Origin: Mucidula mucida
Taxonomy: Eukaryota > Basidiomycota > Agaricomycetes > Agaricales > Physalacriaceae
NCBI GenBank assembly: GCA_015501055.1
Contig: JADNYV010000062.1
Span: forward strand, 62,001-126,000
DNA: 64,000 bases
Direction: 5' to 3'
Shown here piece after piece: positions 55,040-64,000 of this stretch; within the stretch, counting starts at the first letter, position 1, and every line of letters begins with the position of its first letter. Position numbers and translations under genes: made by a program. Below the pieces are notes generated by a model. That model made no database searches, was not told where the DNA came from, and was given only the letters and a program-made list of their open reading frames with translations.

Positions 55040-58000
55040 TTGCCCTCGATTATTGCATTGCGCTCGGTCTACGGAGATCAACGGACATATTGCCTTCATT
55101 GAAGTGTGTTACGATACAGTACCACCGGACTCTACGTTATACACTCAATCTACAGTACTATTCATACGACATCTGATGTCGTCAAATGAGTGTATTGCCT
55201 CGCCGAGGTAGGTGATAACATTGGTGGATTTACCTTTAGTTCACTGAAAGCAGACTGGGTATCTTCGGGATTCTCATGAGAACGAATGCGTGAGCTCCCC
55301 GATATGAGTGGCGGCGGACGAAGCACAGCTCCAACTTTACATCCCGCGAGTGTATAGCATCCAAATATGTCGAACGGGTAAGGCCTGGGTAAGGCAGCCT
55401 TGAGAATCTGTACTCGCTTAGGAAGAGCACAAGGTGCTCAGAGCAGGCCCGGAACAGACCTGAGCCCAAAGCATGCATTTCTCGAGGTGGCCGATCAGAC
55501 TAGTCTAGATCAGAACAACAGAGCACGAAGGTGCGAGTCCATACTTAATGAAATTCTATCGTATATCAGTTTACCTAGCGATTATTGACACCTTTGCCGG
55601 ATTGTAAAGACGACGTAAAGTTTGGTCACCGTGTACGGACAATACTACGCCCATAGATTTCCTGTAACAGCTCTAGAAGGAGCTGTGTGGCTGTTTCCGA
55701 TAGATTCCAGCCACTTGAATGTGTGGAAAGCGTATTCGTTTAACAAGCGTGGATCGTGGCGCGCTGGGACACGTGCCGTGATTAACCCACGTTGTAAGAT
55801 GACGCATCACGATTCCACCTTACCGCCACCATTGAAGTCTGTCAATTAACGAGGAAGGAGAAAGCCGGGCAGTAAGTTCCAGAATAGTTCAGACGTCTAC
55901 TGGCGATACGACTTCTTTTGCGTTATGTTGCGAATACGACGTCAAATGTCAAACTTCCTGTGAGCACTGCGCTTTTTCCCGGCTTCTTCTAGCGGGACAA
56001 GCGGATCGCGTCCTTGACCTTGTGTTCCTCTCCGGTGTATACCCCTACTTTCTGGCTTAGTAGGTGAAGCTCTTCTCGGATTCACATGCTCCTGCCATTG
56101 TCTAAAAGCCGGTCGTGACATCTCAAACGTCGCAATTCACGCTGTTCTTCTCGCAGTCTTCCCTTCTTGGAATCTCGGTAAACCGACACTGTACTTCGAA
56201 TAGGGACTTGATTTCTAAGAGGCCGATATCCCAGAGTCCATCGATATCGGGGCAGCTGGGGGCCTCTTCTTTGATTTTGGCATTCACCGTCCGCGTACGT
56301 CCAGTCCGCGTATTGTGTAGCCAACGAATAACATCCGAAACCGAAGATAGCTGCACTTCGATCCGAGACTCCGGTCGAACCGAAGATACCACTTTCCACA
56401 GTTGATTCTTCACAATTTTGTCGGCGGAGAAGCACAACTTACCATGCTCCTCTCCTGAGCTATGAAACCATCCATGGATGATGCCTGCTTTATGTGTACA
56501 TGGCTCACGGCGGAGTCAAGTTCTACGTCAACTTAGCAAGTCGCTGGCAGTCGCAGCTGGTCTTCGAGTTGCGGTTTCATCCACGGGCTCCGTTAGTTTC
56601 CGCGGCAGCGAGGTACCATCTTGTCGACAACAGGAAGGTAGGCCTACACGCATGTTGTACACTTACTTGTTCTGCAGCTTATCGACACTTTAAGATTACA
56701 AGGAACGCGAGATTTCACCGCGACTTTCAAAACACAGCTTCGTCTTTCTAGTTGGTTTCTGGTGCAATCCATCATATCATAGTGTGCGTCGAAGATTTTC
56801 CAACTGTTGGTGACATAGGCAGGCAACAGCTTTTTTTTTTTTGCCGAAGCCAGTCCTTCACACCCCAATTTTCGATCTCCGTACTTGGAATCGAGCTCTT
56901 CTACATTCGTCTACGAGGCTACTATGTTTGCAGCTCTCCCTGGCAGGGTCTCCGCAAATCCTTTAGCGTCGAGTAATCTGTCCTCGCTCCGAGTCTTGCT
57001 GATCTCTCGGCGCCAGTAACTTAGCTTGCACATCCGCGTTTGCGAGTACCGAGGACCCAGTGTCTGTATACTCCGAGCCTATCTTGTTCGTCACTGCCTG
57101 ATGTACGGTATCATCGGCTGAAGTCCAAGCCGGTAGCATCTCTAGACCAGCTAATCATTCCTATTTCTGAACTCGCAGCCGGCGTAACACCGTCGATAGG
57201 CACGTACCCACAATACCTGCAAAGGAGCGATTCCATTGAAGGGACGTATCGGAAAAGGTTCTTTCAGGTTATTTCACGATCGAGAGCGAGACCGTCTGTA
57301 GAAGGAAGTATCCCCATCGCCGCCCGGCTCATCTTGTAGAATGTGTTGAAGGTGAGAACATGCATCCAGCCCTACGGACCACCACAAGTACAATACTATC
57401 GTTCGCGTGTATCAAGAAGCTATTGATTACTCCCTCCACCTCGCTCAATTGTCGCTACGGCCGTCGCCTACCTCCTTCGATGCTTTTCCGATTCGACCAA
57501 ACGGTATCAGAACGACGACAAGTACGTAGTTGGCCGATCAGTTTTGATTTCTGATAGTCCTTACTTCGTCGGTGTACAGGTCCTGAGCTTTGTTACCCTG
57601 AGGGGACCTGGCGCTCTGGAAAGTTTGGGGCCGTTCCTTCCGGTATGTACGTTATTACTCGTCCATATCTCTCATCAACGAGGCGCTGATCATCTTACGT
57701 CCCAAGACATCAGTAAACATCACACCGACATTCTCCCCGGAATCGCTCCCCACTGAACGCTTTTGCTCGCGACACCCAGATTCGCACTCCAATCGCGGTC
57801 CGCCAATCTCAGTATGGCATATGGTTCCCATTCAATCGCAATCGATTAAGGTTTTTACATTTAATAGCATTAGCCGAGCCGTTGGGCCTTTCACACCCGT
57901 CAGAACACTACGCATGTTTGCGTCACAGAAGTAGAATAACCAGGTTTGGATGTTGGTACCGCGTGGACTACTATGGGCTGGAGGACCTCCGATTGCATAA

Positions 58001-58440
58001 CGCCTCACCCATATACAGTCGCGCCGATGTCGCGTCAAATCCGACTTTCTCCGATGTTTCGACCCATAAACACAAGACTTCTGGCCGACGAGCTCGCTAC
58101 GTCGCGGCGCCTGTTCAATTAAAGTTCTCGAGAGATCTGAGATATACTTTCGGGATCCTGATCTTCGGCTTTCTCCATATATGTCCGTCAAGGAATCTCG
58201 GCAAGAAGGCCCCCTGCTTTCATCGTCCTATCTCCCTTCTTCATTGAATCTTGGATTGCGTCGTGTGAACGTCCACAAATGGAATTCTTATGTTTCTCCC
58301 ACATCGGCTTCCCTGCGTTTCCACCAGCAATTCCCACTCGACACAAGTCAATTTAGACTTAAATAATGGGCCATCTCGTGGACTTAGGTACCCTGTGTAA
58401 GTTCCCTGGATAATAAGTGAACTTCCGAAATTGCTGTACG
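55040..58440. other. 3.4 kb gene-poor region upstream of the WOPR gene
   Basis: No gene I can name. Several frames look partly protein-like: 56123-56437 on the minus strand (RIEVQLSSVSDVIRWLH) and 57040-57339 on the plus strand (GTYPQYLQRSDSIEGTYRK). None joins into a model. There is a 13-base T run near 56830. The region may hold decayed genes, or long regulatory and 5' UTR sequence of the downstream regulator. Confidence 0.4.
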
Positions 58441-58447
58441 TATAAAG
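58441..58447 (+). promoter_or_regulatory. TATA box of the WOPR gene
   Basis: TATAAAG, 42-48 bp before the ATG at 58489. Confidence 0.6.
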
Positions 58448-58488
58448 GACGGAATGAAGCGAGCTCTGGTTTTCGTAACCTCATTCCG

Positions 58489-59679
58489 ATGGCGGCCCCC
58501 ACCATCGCACAGCGTCCGACCTTGACGAACACCCGCATACGTTCTCCTCGCGATGCGCTTCTTGTCTTCCATGGTGTCGCTATGAACATCTTGCCTTTGA
58601 TCACTCGTCGGCTGGATATCGAAGAGCGGCGCGCCATCACGTCGGGAAACGTCTACGTATGGGAGGAACGCGGCGTCAATAACGAATCTGTAGGGCTTGG
58701 AATGGAACGATGGTACGTCGCCACAAATTCTAACTGTGGCGTTACATAAAATAACGACCATTTATAGGACGGACGGCATGGGCTGGGGACCAAGTCGTAT
58801 GTCAATATCACTCAAGCCACTTCATCGCTGACGTTGTAAACCATAGGTGTTCGGGATGTCAGTTCATTCATGTTTCGTTCTGGAACGCCTTCCTTAAATC
58901 AATCTAGGAATTCCTTTTCTATCATCAAAAGAATCCGGATGACGATTGCAATACCGTTACGCAAATGTCGCCATGGGCTCGAGTTACCAAGTATGCGGCT
59001 TTCATCCTCAATCGCGTCGCCTTCCGAGCTCACTTGGACCTCCCTCACAGAAAGAACGGGGACTCATCTTTCAATTACCCCGGATACTCGATTTCATCAA
59101 CCTTTCGACACCTACCCGAGACGCGGAACCTCATCAAACAAACGTATAGCGTTCATGTTACCCTTCCTGGGGATAGAAGCAAAGGCGCAACAAGGAAATG
59201 GCATCTCAGTAAGTCGCCCGCCCTTGATATTTAATCTACCTGACTGACTGTGATTCTGAAAAGCCGCGTACTTTAGTCAAGAGAAGCTCGACAGCTTACA
59301 CACGGTAGACATGATACCACAGCTCAGAGCGATGCCCACTCCTGATGGCTGGTTCCGAAGTGCTCGATCGACCAAGTCGTCACGACGCGAGGCTCAAGGA
59401 GCGCGGACGTTCTCGTACCCGGAGCGCATTACGCCTTCCTCATCCCCGAGCTCGACCCGCCGTTGCTCTCCACATTCCTCCGATTCTGAAATGACAGAAA
59501 CCTCGTCCCAGTCGAACGGGCCTGGTACTCCTGATCCTTACGTCCGAGATCGCTGCGCGAGCCCTCCTCCTCCCCGACGGACAACCCTTGTGCCGCTCGA
59601 GCATCTCCAAAAGGGCCCTTTGTCTCGTCGGGATCCCCTTGACGAACAACTCTTACGACGGTTGACACGAAACTATTAG
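58489..59679 (+). CDS. Gti1/Pac2 (WOPR) family transcriptional regulator
   Basis: DNA-binding regulator of the family that includes Wor1, Ryp1 and Gti1, which controls morphology and development in fungi. Five exons (58489-58712, 58768-58796, 58847-58857, 58908-59208, 59264-59679) give 326 residues; the third exon is 11 bp. WOPR box A: RSPRDALLVFHGVAMNILP, ITRRLDIEERRAITSG, VYVWEERG, GLGMERWTDGMGWGPSRVRD. Box B: LIKQTYSVHV, RKWHLTAYFSQEKLDSLHTV and PDGWFRSAR. The C-terminal third is Ser/Pro-rich and disordered. Both flanks are unusually gene-poor for this window. Confidence 0.95.
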
Positions 59680-61882
59680 ATGGTGGTTGTAAGAACATCA
59701 TTTTGGGATCTGTACTACTTATCATTGCGAAAAAAGGGTTTTTTCAAAGGACTATCACACTGGCATTCAATTATTTATTCTAGACATTTTTGTAACGATT
59801 GGATGTAGTATACCTAGTTTCTTTTTCTTTTTTGCTTTCGAAATGCTTTCAATACTGCACAGTCCTGACTTTGGGGGGTGAACGAAAAGGCGAAGACTAT
59901 TTTTAAAGTCTGGCAAAGAGTGGCGAGCAGGCTCGTGGTACGAGATATCATGACGCATCGACAGGCACCAACGTCTCTCGATCGACGCCCCGGACTTTAT
60001 TCCTCGATCAATCGGTTAAGGGTTTCGCGTGCGCATCCGTTTTGTTCTAGGTCGGGTTGTATCAAGTTTACCAGCAGCCCATACTCGTACACACTCCAGT
60101 CAAGTTGCGATGCATCACCGGGGCCCTTACATGAGAGTCAGGACCGCGCTGGTTTCGAACTGGCCTTCGGTTACACTCGTCGCCGGAGGTGGCACGCTTG
60201 CACTGGGTTCTTTGAAGTCCGAGTCTGTGTGTGTGTGCATTACCCGGTACGGTACGGTATGGGGTGTTTTTCTCTGGAGTTTGGGGTAAGGACCGCTTCG
60301 CCCATGCCCCACATGTTGCGGTCCGCCGACGAGGGCAGCCTGACCTCGAAGGCGTGCGCATGAGAATCGGGCATCGGCGTGTGTACCCATGCATTCAGTG
60401 ATCCATGCGCTTTGGAAAAGTTTTTTGGGGTGCATTAGTAGTATAGCGCATGAGGGGGTTTGCTATGTAGATGGTCTTCGAGTTCACGCCCACCTGATTC
60501 CGTTAGGAGTATCAGACCCTTGTGACCGCGGAACTCGCACTGGCGTGAACTTGTCTGCCTAATTGATGCATGGAATAGACCTGCTCAAGGTCTTACTCTG
60601 ACATCGGATCTTCCGGAGATGATGAACTCCGAAGTACGATCTTTGCGCGTTCCATAATTGCTTTCCATCGTGCATTGGGGTCTGGACAACGAGGCATATT
60701 TTGCGCGTCAATGGCTCGGATAAATTTCGCGGTATGTAGACAATTTCGAAATGTCTGATTTAGCAAACGGTTACTGTGGTGAATCGAGAGAAGAAGAAGC
60801 AGGGAAGTTACGGAAAGAATGGGGGTATGAGAGCGAATCCTCTACTAAAGGCGGTTCGGGAAGGTCCCGATGATGTCTGGGCGTCATCTGGGCGTAGTGT
60901 ATCGATTTAGTACAATTTTTATGGCGATTCTCAGAGGGTTTCTTAATTCGATAACCAAGTCTATGGGAGGCCTAAGATCATAATCATCGGAGACGCGCAA
61001 GTGACTGTGACGAGGAGTATATGCCCAAGGGATAGAAGAAGTCGAGGTAGTACTGCAATACTCCGATGATGATGGCTGGGAGGAGTAGGAGTAGTTCGGT
61101 AAGTTATAGTTCACCGCTACTGATGTACCTTTGTAAGGCAGCTTTGAAGACGTGAACAAACGGTCCCGCAGTTTGTCATGCGTTTCCTAAGATACCCAGC
61201 TAACCGAGCAGCGCAAAATGCAGTGACAAGGATACTGACCTGCAGGCAGGTGGCATTGTTGCTCTCTTGTGGCGTTCAATAAAACAGGCGTTGGCGTACA
61301 AGAACGAAGTTCAAGCCACCAACAAGGCCTTCATGCCCGGCCGCATTCACAAGAGATCCGACCATACTATACAGTCCCTTTTGCCGTTACGACAGCTGTA
61401 GAGAGTGTATTCTTCCGTGTAGATACTCTGCACCGACGATAGGCCTCAAGCTGTAGAAGATAGGGTGCTAGATCAGAGTTTATTGTACATCAAGGCGTGA
61501 TAAACATGTGGAGGAGAAGAGGAAGCGTTGAGGCCTGAAGGATTCCGCCGTTTGTCAAACAGCCCTTAGTGATGGCCCATGTCATGACGAGAAACCAGGA
61601 GTCTCGAGTTGAAACGGAAGAATACCGGGAGAGGAGGGTATGAGGATAGCAAGGCTACTGTGTAGATAGGACCTGAATCTAAACAAAGGTGTTGGGGATA
61701 CCGGAAAGGTCGACAGAGTTCAGAACCATCCTGAGATCCTCAAGGTCAAAGTGGAAGCACGTTCTTGGTTGTATGTTCCCCGGTCGTCGGGGATTACCGA
61801 TATGTCACAATGACATAATATCACGCTCCAGCATTTCCGTTCTGACCACTACGGGAATCCATGACAGTCGGCCTGCAACAAA
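59680..61882. other. 2.2 kb gene-poor region
   Basis: No supported gene. A 161-codon frame at 59878-60363 covers GT repeats (about 60227-60240) and GGTAC repeats (about 60248-60262) and looks non-coding. A minus-strand frame at 60884-61159 is Ser/Tyr-rich without motifs. Confidence 0.4.
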
Positions 61883-63897
61883 ATGTCGTTACCATCTAGC
61901 TCGCGGTCTGCAACAGCGACGACGGCGTCGGGAGCAGTGGCGCCCGAGGCAAAAGCACGCGGAGCCAACCGTTCGACCAAGATTGCTGGTATTGCATACT
62001 GACAGACTGTTCCTGACCTCTGTTCTCACCGTATTTAGGGAAACTCAAGGTACTTCCAGAACAGCCTGAACCAGAGACCGCAGACCTCGGACGGAATGGA
62101 AAGCGTCCGCAGTCGTCCAGAGCAGAAGAGAGCGTGGGCACCACTGGTGACAGCGACGAAGGAGACATAGAGTCCGACTCGAGCGAGCCTGCAGAGGTTG
62201 AGGTGGGAAACGTCGTACGCGTTGCATAAAGCCCTTTTGTTGACCAAAATATAGGTCTACAACCAAATATCACTCATTCCAGACGGGACGGCGCGTCGCG
62301 ACGCCCTTCGACTGACAAAGAAAAAGGCTAAATCGCTGCCCAGAGTCACCGCATATGCCACGGCGAGGTGCGTGTTTTCTTGTCAAGGCTTTCCGTGTTT
62401 TTTACTGAATTCAACAAGTTCTTACCGTATGGACGACTTGATCAAGTTCCTCAATGCGCGCAAATCGGCTTACCACACCGATGCGAAACTGATCGACGAA
62501 GTCATCTATACACCATACACTTATCAGCCCTTGCAGGACGCTCGACTGTCCACAGTCAAGCCTCAAACGCTTCCTACAGGCGATCTTCTCGGTATTCCCG
62601 AGTTGGATACTGACAACGCTGAGCAAGACCCACGCGAACTCTTGACTGTAAAAAAGAAAAGCAAGTTTGACGCGACCTCCACGGAGGCTGAAATCTTTCT
62701 TTTCGAATATGGCACAGTGGTAATCTGGGGTATGACTGAAGCCCAAGAAAGACGTTTCCTTTCATCGTTGTAAGTCTCCCTGACGGCGCGTCCCTAAACT
62801 TTTAACTGACATGTTTGATAGAAAACGTTTTGAAGTCGAGAAATTAGGTATGTATCTAGCCCTCAATCACCGCTAGACTCCACCCCTCATTGTATCGACA
62901 AATAGCCCCGGACGACGTCGAGATGGAAGATCTCAACTATTATTACGCTAATTACAGCAGGTCCGTTTGCCTTTCATTCACTCACAGTCGTTGATGCACG
63001 AGTATGCGTCAGAATCTATAATGATGTGATAACCCTCCGGAAAGGCTCCAGTTACATGTTCGTTTCACCCCAATTCTGAGAGCGATTTCCCTGATGCCTT
63101 GTTTTCAAGGACAAAGCTTTCTCTCTCCCACGCGCTGTCCCAATCGGTCAAGATATCTCTGGTGAGACCGTCAATCTCCGTTCTCGTTCCCTGATGGAGC
63201 TCCCCAAGTTTGAAGCTCTGATATCGACAACGATTGAAGACACAAAGGATATACCCGAAGTCATAAGCGAAACCGGCAAGATTGGGATGCCCCATAAGGG
63301 TATGCCTTACTTTTAAGCTCGTCAGCCTGAAGGTTCTGACTACTGGCTTTTACAGAGATTATGCAGAACATAGGTCAGCTGTTTCTACTGCGTACGAACA
63401 TAAACTCTGTTGGTTCTGTATTGGATTCTCCGGTATGTCTAACCCGTTCTATTGTCATCAACGTCTGACCATGGGTATAGGAAGTCTTCTGGGTGCGTAT
63501 ACAGCATTCGCTTACTTGCAAAGATATTCAAACTGACAGCAGAGTTTTCCGGACCTCCAACCGCTGTACGATGCTGCGAGAAGCTATCTTGAGATTCCCC
63601 AACGAATTAACCTTCTCAACACCCGGGTCGAGGTCGGTCATTGCCTCTTTGGTCTCATACTCTGACGATCCTTGACGCGTTTTCCGCCGTTCAGGTTCTT
63701 CAGGACATGCTGCAGCTATTAAAGGAATCCGTTTCGAGCCGACACGCTGAGCGCCTAGAACAAGTCGTGATTGTATTAATTGCCATCGAAATTGGTCGGT
63801 GCGTTTCTCCGTTAATGGAACATTTGGCTCATGATTCTCGTTCTTCCTTTGTGCAGTACTTGGCATAGTGACTATCCTTGTCGACTTGATGTCGTGA
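61883..63897 (+). CDS. RMD1/DUF155 family membrane protein
   Basis: Member of the RMD1/RMND1 family (DUF155), tail-anchored proteins linked to meiotic division and mitochondria in other organisms. Fourteen exons join in phase to 440 residues; the eleventh is 12 bp (63481-63492). The first 90 or so residues are low-complexity (SATATTASGAVAPEA, acidic stretch). Then RVTAYATASSYRMDDLIKF, FLFEYGTVVIWGMTEAQE, DLNYYYANYSRIYNDVITL, KLSLSHALSQSVKISLFE, and IGMPHKEIMQNIGQLFLL. Near the end come PQRINLLNTRVEVLQDMLQL and a membrane segment (VVIVLIAIEIVLGIVTILV) followed by DLMS. Start and stop both lie inside the window. Confidence 0.95.
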
Positions 63898-64000
63898 TTC
63901 GAACTCGTGGTTTCCTCCTCCTTAACATCCCTGCTTGCTTTCACCCCCGTACACATCACAAACCGTGAGAATCGGTCGTACAACTCCGTGCCTTCGAGCG

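Noticed and set aside
56123..56437. Minus-strand frame of 105 codons
   Set aside because: The text looks partly protein-like, but there is no start context, splice partner or family. Kept only as a note on the gene-poor region.
59878..60363. Plus-strand frame of 161 codons
   Set aside because: It runs through GT and GGTAC simple repeats and shows no domain.

Overview
The window looks like nuclear DNA of a mushroom-forming basidiomycete (Agaricomycetes). Genes are split by many GT-AG introns of about 43-60 bp, and exons can be as short as 10-17 bp. Intergenic spaces are small, and the gene families fit the lineage: a FunK1 kinase, a fungal BTB protein, a WOPR regulator, a secreted tyrosinase, a P450 and a Ty1/copia element. 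All gene models below were spliced by eye by requiring phase-consistent joins and an intact family signature.

Layout. 0.3-6.8 kb: FunK1 kinase (+), convergent BTB/POZ gene (-), aldo-keto reductase (-). 7.5-13.4 kb: an unrecognised gene (+) followed by a short tandem repeat, a truncated SET-domain gene (+), a BTB gene relic, a Cdc123-like gene with a shifted 3' end (+), and a small membrane protein (-). 14.0-25.5 kb: two VIT-vWA paralogues in inverted, head-to-head orientation, enclosing a BUR1/CDK9-type kinase (-) and an MTH1-like Nudix hydrolase (+) that share a promoter of about 120 bp. 25.7-31.6 kb: sphingolipid delta-4 desaturase (+), D-amino-acid oxidase (+), its decayed tandem copy, and an unrecognised protein (-). 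32.9-38.1 kb: one complete copia element with a 5 bp target duplication, a nested MITE and broken coding capacity. 38.4-47.9 kb: cytochrome P450 (+), two inverted methyltransferase paralogues, two broken unrecognised genes and a fragment of the aldo-keto reductase gene. 48.4-55.0 kb: ERV29/SURF4 cargo receptor (-), ENP2/NOL10 ribosome-biogenesis factor (-), tyrosinase (+). 55-64 kb: Gti1/Pac2 (WOPR) regulator with gene-poor flanks of 3.4 and 2.2 kb, and an RMD1/DUF155 membrane protein (+).

Housekeeping functions (transcription elongation kinase, nucleotide-pool sanitation, early secretory cargo receptor, ribosome assembly, sphingolipid desaturation) are interleaved with fast-evolving accessory genes. 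The recurrent theme is local duplication: two head-to-head inverted pairs, one tandem pair with a dead copy, and several gene fragments. A dispersed repeat of about 220 bp (here called R1) occurs four times next to these breakpoints. I found no operon-like system, CRISPR array or convincing biosynthetic cluster. The least expected observations are a 49 bp intron-like insert confined to the 5' LTR of the copia element, the patchwork identity of the VIT-vWA pair, and the MITE nested in the copia leader.
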